This document shows, in pieces, positions 1-5,921 of a DNA stretch of 5,921 bases; the stretch's first letter is position 1, and each line of letters begins with the position of its first letter. The stretch covers positions 1 to 5,921 of the forward strand of contig CALDPJ010000140.1 in NCBI GenBank assembly GCA_937911795.1, in the 5' to 3' direction. The translations under genes and the position numbers were made by a program. Below the pieces are notes generated by a model. The model saw only the letters and a program-made list of their open reading frames with translations. It was not told the origin of the DNA and searched no databases. The stretch is from an uncultured Flavobacteriales bacterium. GTDB taxonomy: Bacteria; Bacteroidota; Bacteroidia; Flavobacteriales_D; SKUL01.

Positions 1-1086
1 GGATTTCAGCATCACGTTTCTCAGACCTTTAAATCGTTTTGTTCCGCGCTGCCGGATCGCTAGCACGTTGGCATTGTACTTTTCAAGAAAATCTACCTGC
101 CTGAGCTTTTTGTAACTCAATTCCGAATTGGGTAAAATAACGATCTCCATGAGCATCGTTTCTTCCCGCGGGAATTTGGTGTCTTCCAACGAACCGGCAA
201 TTTCCAGAAACTCATTCTTCATAAGCCGCTTGATGTGCTTCATGTTGCCACGAATCAGCAATACGTCACCGGTTTCCAGCGCCGTAGATTTACGCGGTTT
301 TTTGAAGAGTTTTCTGCCGCGCTTTATCCGGTCGATGATGACGTTGGATTCTTCTTCTTCGCTGATCAGATCACCCACCACCAGCGATCCTTCTTCGGGT
401 ACTTTTATCACGTGCACTTCGGCAAGGAAATTCTGAATGCGCTCCTGTGTCCGGCTATCCGGTTCATCCCTGTTGTCTGCCGTAATGCGAAATCCCACAA
501 AGGCCATGTACACTACTCCTGTGACGAAAAACACAAGTCCCATCGGAGCCATCAGAAACATTGAAAATGGTTCCAGCCCGCTTTTTTCTGCAATACCACT
601 TACGAGCAGATTGGTGGATGTACCGATGAGCGTGCATGTACCGCCGAAAATGGCGGCAAATGAAAGCGGCATCAAAAACTTTGAAGGGTTCATCTTCACG
701 CGTCGCGCAGCACTGGATACCACCGGAATAAAAGTCGCTACCACAGGCGTATTGTTGACGAAAGCCGACAATCCCCCAACTCCTGCCGACATTCCGAAAA
801 TGGCAGAAACCGGTCCGCGCCTGAACAAGCGCGTCACATATGGTGCCATGGCATCGATAATTCCGGTTTTTAAAAGCAGGTCGCTGAGGATAAACATAGC
901 GGCAACGGTAATGGTCGCCGGATTGGCAAAGCCCTGCACTGCCTGCTCCGGAGTCAGTACACCCGTGAGCGCCAGCACCACCATGGCAGCGATGGCCACC
1001 TGATCAACGGGAAAATAATCCCAGATAAAGAGCGCCATGGCAGCCAGAATCACCACCACAGTTATGATCATGTTGATGTCCATCAT
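1..1086 (-). CDS. SLC13/DASS-type anion permease with RCK_C (TrkA-C) domains, 3' end beyond the window
   Basis: Inner-membrane secondary transporter of the divalent anion:Na+ symporter type; the substrate (sulfate, dicarboxylate or other anion) cannot be told. The frame is open from the start to base 1, giving 362 residues without a stop. Counting from the second ATG (base 1083), hydrophobic segments lie at about 4-20, 26-42, 55-72, 92-122, 136-162 and 174-198. Two family motifs are clear: NNTPVVATFIP (110-120) and GGTCTLIGTSTNLL (147-160), the SNT-type substrate/Na+ loop. A soluble part follows from about 205. A first RCK_C domain spans about 220-290 (ending TGDVLLIRGN), and a second starts near 308 and is cut near its end. 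Relatives with this layout have about 590-620 residues, so the C-terminal membrane half is missing. Two in-frame ATGs (1086 and 1083) are possible starts. The first gives an ATGA overlap with the esterase stop, suggesting translational coupling. Confidence 0.88.
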   Translation of the reverse strand, partial: MMDINMIITVVVILAAMALFIWDYFPVDQVAIAAMVVLALTGVLTPEQAVQGFANPATITVAAMFILSDLLLKTGIIDAMAPYVTRLFRRGPVSAIFGMSAGVGGLSAFVNNTPVVATFIPVVSSAARRVKMNPSKFLMPLSFAAIFGGTCTLIGTSTNLLVSGIAEKSGLEPFSMFLMAPMGLVFFVTGVVYMAFVGFRITADNRDEPDSRTQERIQNFLAEVHVIKVPEEGSLVVGDLISEEEESNVIIDRIKRGRKLFKKPRKSTALETGDVLLIRGNMKHIKRLMKNEFLEIAGSLEDTKFPREETMLMEIVILPNSELSYKKLRQVDFLEKYNANVLAIRQRGTKRFKGLRNVMLKS

Positions 1087-1820
1087 TCCACCGCGCTTTG
1101 CTGATCGTTGCTTTCTCTAACAACTTTTTCCACCAGCGGTTGAAGTACTTCCCATACATTTTCGGCAACAATACGATGACCAGATTCATTCGGATGCACG
1201 CCATCTTCGAGGTTCAGGTGTGATTCACCGGCAACTCCTTCGAGCAAAAACGGAATCAGGTGAATGTCCTTCTCGGCCACCACGCGACCAAAAACCTGCT
1301 GAAAATCACGGCTGTAGGATGCTCCCATATTCGGTGGAATCATCATTCCTGCCAGCACAATTTCTGCCTCGGGATGTCGCTCCTGAACCTTTTCAATAAT
1401 GATGATCAAATTCCGGTAGGTTTCTTCGGTGGGCAAACCGCGCAGACCGTCGTTGGCACCAAGCTCCAGCACAAAAATATCAACGCGCTGGCGGTCGAGC
1501 ACCCATTCCAGACGATTTTTTCCGGTGGCTGTTGTCTCTCCGGTAACTCCCGCATTCACCACCTCCACGTCATATCCAAGCGAGTCCAGACGGTGCTGAA
1601 TCAATCCCGGAAAAGAATCGTCCGGATCGATTCCATAGCCTGCAGATAGGCTGTTGCCGAAAAACATAATCACCGGTGAATATTTTTCTGGTTTCACAAC
1701 TTCTGTTTCCACCACGGAAATTCCATTGTCAGCAGATTGTTGTGACACAGCTCCTTCTTCAGTGCATCCCGGCGAAAACCAGACGAGCATACTTAAAAGC
1801 AGTATTTTGTTAAAATTCAT
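1083..1820 (-). CDS. tesA: TesA-like GDSL/SGNH esterase (arylesterase / lysophospholipase I type), predicted lipoprotein
   Basis: SGNH-fold serine hydrolase of 245 residues, expected to cleave acyl esters or thioesters (lysophospholipids, acyl-CoA, aryl esters) outside the cytoplasm. Block I is FFGNSLSAGYG (53-63) with nucleophile Ser57; Asn56 replaces the Asp of the classical GDSL. Block II is NAGVTGETTA (89-98) with Gly94 as likely oxyanion residue, block III GAND (121-124) with Asn123, and block V DGVHPN (206-211) with Asp206 and His209 completing the triad. All catalytic positions are present, so it should be active. The N-terminus is K5, a hydrophobic run and FSPGC with Cys19: a lipoprotein signal with a poor -3 position. 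A polar stretch (20-47) then acts as a tether. I chose the ATG at 1820 because it opens the signal peptide; ATG 1862 or TTG 1868 would add 14 or 16 residues and bury it. It is divergent from ybbA-ybbP, as in E. coli. Confidence 0.9.
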   Translation of the reverse strand: MNFNKILLLSMLVWFSPGCTEEGAVSQQSADNGISVVETEVVKPEKYSPVIMFFGNSLSAGYGIDPDDSFPGLIQHRLDSLGYDVEVVNAGVTGETTATGKNRLEWVLDRQRVDIFVLELGANDGLRGLPTEETYRNLIIIIEKVQERHPEAEIVLAGMMIPPNMGASYSRDFQQVFGRVVAEKDIHLIPFLLEGVAGESHLNLEDGVHPNESGHRIVAENVWEVLQPLVEKVVRESNDQQSAVE

Positions 1821-1914
1821 CCGATAAAAGTCAGAAGAAGGTGGAATAAAACATCTTTGCATTGGCAAGTTTTATAAGTTGCGGGAAGTTAGTATTTACA
1901 AGGCAAATTCAAAT
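1821..1914. promoter_or_regulatory. Divergent intergenic region between tesA and ybbA
   Basis: These 94 bases lie between the two chosen start codons and must hold the promoters for both directions unless those sit inside the genes. On the plus strand, CATCTTTG at 1852-1859 matches the Bacteroidota -7 box TAnnTTTG at all but one defined position, 55 bases before the ybbA ATG, but I see no TTG at the expected -33 distance. On the minus strand, TATAAAACTTG (complement of 1865-1875) is a weaker candidate. No inverted repeat suggesting an operator was noticed. The role follows from gene orientation; the exact boxes are a guess. Confidence 0.4.
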
Positions 1915-2610
1915 ATGGAATCAGCTATTTTAAAAGTAAGCAATCTCACGAAAACATATCTCAGCGGAGCCGAATCATTAACGGTGCTGGACAATGTAAG
2001 TATGGAAGTAGCTGCCGGTGAACGTTGCTCGATTGTCGGGCCATCGGGCAGCGGCAAAACTACATTGCTGGGTTTGTGTGCCGGGCTGGACCGGTCGACA
2101 TCCGGATCGGTTTTACTCAACAATCACCTGCTCAACGATCTTGATGAAGATGAACGCGCCGAAGTTCGTAACCGGAATGTGGGATTTGTTTTTCAGCAGT
2201 TCAATCTGATGCCTACGCTTACCGCGCTCGAAAACGTTATGGTTCCACTGGAGCTCCGCCGGGTGAACAACGCGCGGGAAAAAGCACTGGAATGGCTCGA
2301 AAAGGTGGGACTGGCAGATCGCGTAAAACACTATCCGTCGCAATTGTCCGGAGGAGAACAACAGCGCGTTTCTATTGCGCGTGCATTTGCCAACGATCCG
2401 AAGATTTTGTTTGCCGATGAACCTACGGGCAATCTCGACGACGAAACCGGACAGCACATTGAGTCGTTGCTTTTTGAACTGAACAAAGCCAACGGCACCA
2501 CGCTGGTTCTGGTAACGCACGATATGGATCTGGCGCGCAAAACCGACCGCATTCACCGCATGAAAGGCGGAAAACTGATATCCATGCAGCAACCCGACAC
2601 CATCCTATGA
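1915..2610 (+). CDS. ybbA: ABC transporter ATP-binding protein, YbbA/LolD/MacB type
   Basis: Cytoplasmic ATPase subunit (231 residues, normal for the family) that powers the FtsX-type permease encoded next to it. All nucleotide-binding motifs are intact: Walker A GPSGSGKTT (42-50), Q-loop FVFQQFN with Gln94, signature LSGGEQQR (144-151), Walker B ILFADEP (164-170) with Asp168 and catalytic Glu169, D-loop NLDD (173-176) and H-loop His202. The pattern of FVFQQFNLMPTLTALENV followed by LSGGEQQRVSIARA is typical of the LolD/MacB/YbbA group of mechanotransmission-type exporters. Assignment to YbbA within this group rests on the divergent tesA and the large two-domain permease. The ATG at 1915 is preferred over the TTG at 1879, which would add 12 non-conserved residues before the first strand. 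The stop overlaps the permease start (ATGA, 2607-2610), so the two are surely co-translated. Confidence 0.93.
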   Translation: MESAILKVSNLTKTYLSGAESLTVLDNVSMEVAAGERCSIVGPSGSGKTTLLGLCAGLDRSTSGSVLLNNHLLNDLDEDERAEVRNRNVGFVFQQFNLMPTLTALENVMVPLELRRVNNAREKALEWLEKVGLADRVKHYPSQLSGGEQQRVSIARAFANDPKILFADEPTGNLDDETGQHIESLLFELNKANGTTLVLVTHDMDLARKTDRIHRMKGGKLISMQQPDTIL

Positions 2611-5132
2611 ACTGGAGCTGGATGTTAAAAATGGCCTGGCGCGACAGCCGCCGGCAACGCGGCAGGTTGATGCTTTTCATGAGCAGTATAGTGCTGGGGA
2701 TTGCAGCCATGGTTGCCATCAGCTCGTTTGGCGATCAGTTGCAGGAAGAGCTCGACACCGAAGCCAAAACTTTGCTCGGCGCGGATATCGAAGTTGAATC
2801 TCAGCGACCGATTGATGATTGGGTGATCAATTATTTCGACTCGCTGAATATCGAAATCAGCCGCGAAATCAGCTTCGGGTCGATGGTTCGCTTCGATGAA
2901 ATGGGCGCTACCCGGTTGGTAAATATTCGGGCTATTGACGGAGATTATCCTTTTTACGGAGCGATTGAAACCTCGCCCACTGGCGCCGATGAACAAATGC
3001 AAAACAACCGCCGGGCTTTGACTTCGGAATCATTGATGCTGCAGTTCAACGTTTCCAACGGCGATACTATTGGGATCGGAGCGCTGAATTTCGAAGTGGT
3101 GGGCAGTGTGATCAAAGTTCCCGGTCAGTCGGGAATAACCGGTTCTGTGGCGCCCCCGGTTTTTATGCCGTATGAATGGGTAGAAGCCACCGAACTGTTG
3201 CAAAAAGGCAGCCGCATCAACTACAAGATTTATGGAAAATACCCACGGGATTTCGACCCGGCTCTGTTCGAAAAAGTGATCAAACCTCGTTTACAAAAAG
3301 CCGAATTGCGATCGGATGATGTTGCGGAACGCAAGGAACGAACCGGCGCTGTTTTCAATGATCTCACCGGATTTTTGAATCTTACAGCTTTTGTCGCCCT
3401 CCTGCTTGGATGCATCGGCGTGGCAAGTTCTGCGCATCTGTACGTAAAGGAAAAAGTAAAACAGGTCGCGGTACTGCGTTGCATCGGGGCATCGGGCAAC
3501 GAAAGCGCAGGGATTTATTTATTGCAACTGCTCGGCATTGCTGTCCCGGCAGCAGTGCTCGGAGCCGCGTTGGGGGTTGGCTTGCAGTTTCTGATACCGG
3601 CCCTCGTTGCAGATTTTCTTCCGGTGACGGTAGAAGCAGGATTCAGTATTAAAGCTGTGGCTTCGGGAATTGCCATCGGTGTATTAACGGCTATGGTATT
3701 TGCCCTTCCTCCGCTGTTGCGCATCGTCGAGGTTTCGCCGTTGCAGGCTTTGCGCGCCGGTATTGCTGCGAGTGCCTCGAAAAAACGCGAATGGCTGCTG
3801 GCACTTTTCACGGTTGGGTATATTTCTGTGTTTGCCGTTCTTCAAATGGAATCGACGCTGGTAGCGCTGGTTTTTGTCACCGGATTGTTGGCTTCCCTCG
3901 GACTTCTGGCTTTAATTGCCTGGTTGCTGATGAAAATGGTACGGCGTTATGTTCCCGATGGCGGTTCGTTCATCTTCCGGCAAGGTTTGTCCAACCTGTT
4001 CCGACCCAACAATCAAACCCTGGTGTTGATTGTAACCATCGGCCTCGGCACCGGATTGATCACCACACTCGTACTCAGTCAATCGGTGTTGCTGGATAAA
4101 CTGAAACAATCTTCTTCCGGTGACGACAGTCCGAACATGGTGGTTTTTGATGTGCAGGACGATCAGCTCGACAGCCTTACAGCGCTCACAAAAGATTTTG
4201 ATTTTCCGTTGATCGGCACCGTGCCAATTGTGAATATGCGGCTGCACAGCCTGAAGGGTGAATTGGTGAACACGCTGAAAAACGACACCACTTCAACCGT
4301 GCGCCGGGGAGTATTGCGGCGCGAGTACCGCGTAACCTACCGCGATTCACTGACCGATGCAGAAACAGTGATCTCCGGTGAATGGATCGGAAACGTACCC
4401 CCGGACAATAAAGGCCCGGCACCTATTTCTTTATCGGATGGTATCGCCGAAAGCATGAAAGTTGAAACCGGAGACTTACTGGAATTCAATGTTCAGGGAG
4501 CGATTATTGAATGTGTGGTTGGCAGCATCCGGGAAGTTGACTGGCAGCGGATTCAAACCAATTTCGTCGTGGTTTTCCCTGCCGGAGTACTGGAAAACGC
4601 TCCGAAATTTCATGTGATGCTAACGCGGTTCGGAGCTGTGGAGGAAATGGCAAGGTATCAGGGTGCGGTGGTAAAAGCGTTTCCGAATGTATCGATTGTC
4701 GATCTGAATCTGGTATTGGATACCATCGACGAAATAGCCGGAAAAGCCTCTTTCGTGATTCAGTTTATGGCGCTGATTAGTATGCTCACCGGGTTGATTG
4801 TCCTCATTGCATCGGTGCGAACCAGCAAATTTCAGCGCATTCACGAAGCTGTTTTGCTGCGCACACTGGGAGCCAGTCGCAAACAAATTCTGAGGATTGC
4901 ATTTGTAGAGTATGTGATGCTGGGAAGTCTGGCAGCCCTCACCGGAATTGGCATTGCGTTGGTGGCGAGTATTGCACTGGCACAATTCAGCTTTAATGCG
5001 CTGCTATCACCGGATTGGGTTGCGGTGCTGGTTACTTATTTGATAATTGTGGGGCTGACGGTATTGACGGGAATGCTCAACAGCCGATCGGTGGTGAATG
5101 AGCCGCCGCTGAAAATTTTGAATACGGTGTAA
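2607..5132 (+). CDS. ybbP: FtsX-family ABC transporter permease, YbbP type (two FtsX repeats)
   Basis: Inner-membrane partner of the ATPase, 841 residues, slightly longer than E. coli YbbP (about 800). I read ten membrane segments: about 21-40; 256-276, 304-332 and 350-372 (first FtsX core); 396-413, 416-443 and 471-494; 716-737, 764-793 and 804-824 (second core). Two large extracytoplasmic domains lie between them: about 41-255 (MacB_PCD-like) and 495-715. Each FtsX core carries the family coupling-helix motif: VAVLRCIGAS (287-296) and AVLLRTLGAS (748-757). This duplicated single-chain architecture separates YbbP from MacB or LolC/E, which have one core per chain. A cytoplasmic start rich in Arg (12-20) fits Nin. 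Known YbbP partners act on hydrophobic substrates, with TesA in E. coli; the substrate here is not known. It ends only 5 bases before the convergent gene, leaving no space for a separate terminator. Confidence 0.92.
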   Translation: MNWSWMLKMAWRDSRRQRGRLMLFMSSIVLGIAAMVAISSFGDQLQEELDTEAKTLLGADIEVESQRPIDDWVINYFDSLNIEISREISFGSMVRFDEMGATRLVNIRAIDGDYPFYGAIETSPTGADEQMQNNRRALTSESLMLQFNVSNGDTIGIGALNFEVVGSVIKVPGQSGITGSVAPPVFMPYEWVEATELLQKGSRINYKIYGKYPRDFDPALFEKVIKPRLQKAELRSDDVAERKERTGAVFNDLTGFLNLTAFVALLLGCIGVASSAHLYVKEKVKQVAVLRCIGASGNESAGIYLLQLLGIAVPAAVLGAALGVGLQFLIPALVADFLPVTVEAGFSIKAVASGIAIGVLTAMVFALPPLLRIVEVSPLQALRAGIAASASKKREWLLALFTVGYISVFAVLQMESTLVALVFVTGLLASLGLLALIAWLLMKMVRRYVPDGGSFIFRQGLSNLFRPNNQTLVLIVTIGLGTGLITTLVLSQSVLLDKLKQSSSGDDSPNMVVFDVQDDQLDSLTALTKDFDFPLIGTVPIVNMRLHSLKGELVNTLKNDTTSTVRRGVLRREYRVTYRDSLTDAETVISGEWIGNVPPDNKGPAPISLSDGIAESMKVETGDLLEFNVQGAIIECVVGSIREVDWQRIQTNFVVVFPAGVLENAPKFHVMLTRFGAVEEMARYQGAVVKAFPNVSIVDLNLVLDTIDEIAGKASFVIQFMALISMLTGLIVLIASVRTSKFQRIHEAVLLRTLGASRKQILRIAFVEYVMLGSLAALTGIGIALVASIALAQFSFNALLSPDWVAVLVTYLIIVGLTVLTGMLNSRSVVNEPPLKILNTV

Positions 5133-5137
5133 GGTTA

Positions 5138-5797
5138 CTAATTCTGGTCTTTCACGCAGCGAACAGAAAAACCACTCATTTTATCGTCGCTTTCCTGAAA
5201 TACGCCGGTTCGGTGGGCGTGTACTACACGATACCAGGCAAATGAAGGACTCTTTGACGTGGATGACCAGAAAACCGCTACGGTTCCTTCACCGTTGAAT
5301 CCACTCACTCCGCCCCGTCCACCGGCGGCGAGAATGTTGAACCCGAAATCGTCTCTTCCGTTTCCGTTGTTGCTCCACCCGGACTGAGACTTTAAACGAA
5401 CTCCGGCTTCGGCCATGCCTCCTATGGATTCGGTGAGTGTTGTCCACTCTTCATCCGACGGAACATGCCATCCCTCGGGAGCCAAACCACGTGGATCTGT
5501 TGTGGCGTACCAGTTGTACAACCGTCCATACTTTTCGCCATTGGCAGCGTCATTCCTGAAATAGCACCACGCTGGCTGACCGGTTTCTCCGGCCTTTACC
5601 CACTCCGCTTCGGATTTAACCTCAGGAATCGGATCTCCATTTAGAAATGTACCTACGTTCAGATTCTCCGCCATCCAAACCTGATTTCCTACTGTAACAG
5701 AAGCAATTGAATTGCCCTCCTGATCTTTATTTGCTGTATTACAACCCGACAATAATACCATCATCAGAATTCCAGCCAGGGTAATGCTTTTTATCAT
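5138..5797 (-). CDS. FISUMP-domain lipoprotein (Fibrobacter succinogenes major paralogous domain), function unknown
   Basis: Predicted lipoprotein of 219 residues. The signal peptide is Lys3, a hydrophobic core, and a good lipobox LLSGC (15-19) with Cys19. The mature protein is almost entirely one FISUMP domain, with its hallmarks in order: VTVGNQVWMAENLNVGT (34-50), YGRLYNWYAT (90-99), GWHVPSDEEW (109-118), a DFGFNILAAGGRG stretch (150-162), FWSST (176-180) and the terminal SVRCVKD (211-217). Beyond the anchor, only Cys78 and Cys214 remain and could pair. The domain is frequent in Bacteroidota and Fibrobacterota surface proteins; no biochemical role is established to my knowledge, and it resembles C-type-lectin/FGE-like folds. 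The ATG at 5797 opens the signal peptide and follows an AT-rich leader typical of Bacteroidota starts. The in-frame ATG at 5869 lies inside the 7-bp repeat and would place 24 repeat-derived residues before the signal, so I rejected it. Confidence 0.9.
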   Translation of the reverse strand: MIKSITLAGILMMVLLSGCNTANKDQEGNSIASVTVGNQVWMAENLNVGTFLNGDPIPEVKSEAEWVKAGETGQPAWCYFRNDAANGEKYGRLYNWYATTDPRGLAPEGWHVPSDEEWTTLTESIGGMAEAGVRLKSQSGWSNNGNGRDDFGFNILAAGGRGGVSGFNGEGTVAVFWSSTSKSPSFAWYRVVHAHRTGVFQESDDKMSGFSVRCVKDQN

Positions 5798-5814
5798 CGT
5801 ATTTAATTTTAATT

Positions 5815-5853
5815 GTGAATGGTGAACGTGAATGCTGAACGTGAATGGTGAAC
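5815..5853. repeat. Tandem repeat, three 13-bp units
   Basis: Three adjacent 13-bp units GTGAATGGTGAAC at 5815-5827, 5828-5840 and 5841-5853; the middle one differs by one base (GTGAATGCTGAAC). Each unit is itself a near-duplication (GTGAATG + GTGAAC). The array sits 18 to 56 bases upstream of the FISUMP start codon, so it would be transcribed as leader if the promoter lies further out. Confidence 0.93.
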
Positions 5854-5860
5854 TGTAAAC

Positions 5861-5868
5861 CAAATTCA
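5861..5868 (-). promoter_or_regulatory. Possible -7 box of the FISUMP gene
   Basis: The minus strand reads TGAATTTG here, one mismatch from the Bacteroidota -7 consensus TAnnTTTG. It is formed by the gene-proximal end of the heptamer array plus the next bases. A TTG at about 19-20 bases further upstream is not seen; that position is inside the repeats. With this box the leader would be some 55-60 bases and contain the 13-bp array. This is a weak match and could be chance. Confidence 0.22.
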
Positions 5869-5916
5869 TAATTCATAATTCATAATTCATAATTCGTAAT
5901 TCATAATTCGTAATTC
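5863..5916. repeat. Heptamer tandem repeat, about 7.7 copies of AATTCAT
   Basis: Seven full 7-bp units run from 5863 to 5911, with a partial eighth to 5916. Units 1-4 and 6 are AATTCAT; units 5 and 7 are AATTCGT, a single A-to-G change. On the minus strand, the direction of the FISUMP gene, this reads ATGAATT / ACGAATT. The array occupies the place where the FISUMP promoter would be expected and stops just short of the window edge, so all of it is visible on this side. Confidence 0.95.
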
Positions 5917-5921
5917 AAAAC

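Noticed and set aside
437..1003. 188-residue open frame on the plus strand
   Set aside because: It lies antisense to the SLC13-type permease, whose frame shows clear family motifs; its own translation is low-complexity Ala/Thr/Ser-rich with no domain.
1821..1868. N-terminal extension of the esterase to ATG 1862 or TTG 1868
   Set aside because: The extension would precede and bury the signal peptide that starts at 1820.
1879..1914. N-terminal extension of the ATPase to TTG 1879
   Set aside because: The 12 extra residues match nothing in the family, and a good ATG lies at 1915 just before the first conserved strand.
2113..2592. 159-residue open frame on the minus strand
   Set aside because: It is antisense to the ATPase gene with all ABC motifs intact; the translation shows no recognisable family.
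5798..5869. N-terminal extension of the FISUMP protein to ATG 5869
   Set aside because: That ATG is one of the repeated ATGAATT units, and the extension is repeat-derived and precedes a proper lipoprotein signal.
5815..5916. CRISPR-like array
   Set aside because: Units are only 7 and 13 bases and directly adjacent with no spacers; no cas gene is present.

Overview
The window looks like ordinary chromosomal DNA from a member of the Bacteroidota, with G+C near 50% by eye. This is an inference. It rests on a FISUMP-type lipoprotein, an AT-rich leader without a clear Shine-Dalgarno before that gene, a GDSL esterase with the GNSL form of the motif that I recall as common in Bacteroidota, and short AT-rich tandem repeats between genes. 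I see no mobile element, phage, CRISPR array, tRNA or rRNA.

Layout from left to right. Bases 1-1086 (minus) hold the N-terminal 362 residues of an SLC13/DASS-type anion permease with RCK_C (TrkA-C) domains; the gene runs off the left edge. It overlaps by 4 bases the gene before it, a TesA-like GDSL esterase/lysophospholipase with a lipoprotein-type signal (1083-1820, minus). A 94-base divergent spacer follows. On the plus strand come an ATPase of the YbbA/LolD/MacB type (1915-2610) and, overlapping it by 4 bases (ATGA), an 841-residue FtsX-family permease of the YbbP type (2607-5132). Only 5 bases beyond its stop ends a convergent gene for a FISUMP-domain lipoprotein (5138-5797, minus). Its upstream region (5798-5921) carries two adjacent tandem arrays, with 13-bp and 7-bp units, that reach almost to the right edge.

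How the genes fit together. The divergent tesA / ybbA-ybbP arrangement is the one known from Escherichia coli, so the esterase and the ABC transporter probably work together on a hydrophobic, ester-containing substrate in or at the inner membrane. The esterase appears to be lipid-anchored here rather than freely periplasmic. The SLC13-type permease is coupled to the esterase by overlap and may be co-expressed with it; its substrate cannot be read from the sequence. The FISUMP lipoprotein looks like an unrelated neighbour. I did not find a clearly new system. The points most worth a second look are the lipid-anchored TesA beside YbbAP and the repeat arrays upstream of the FISUMP gene.
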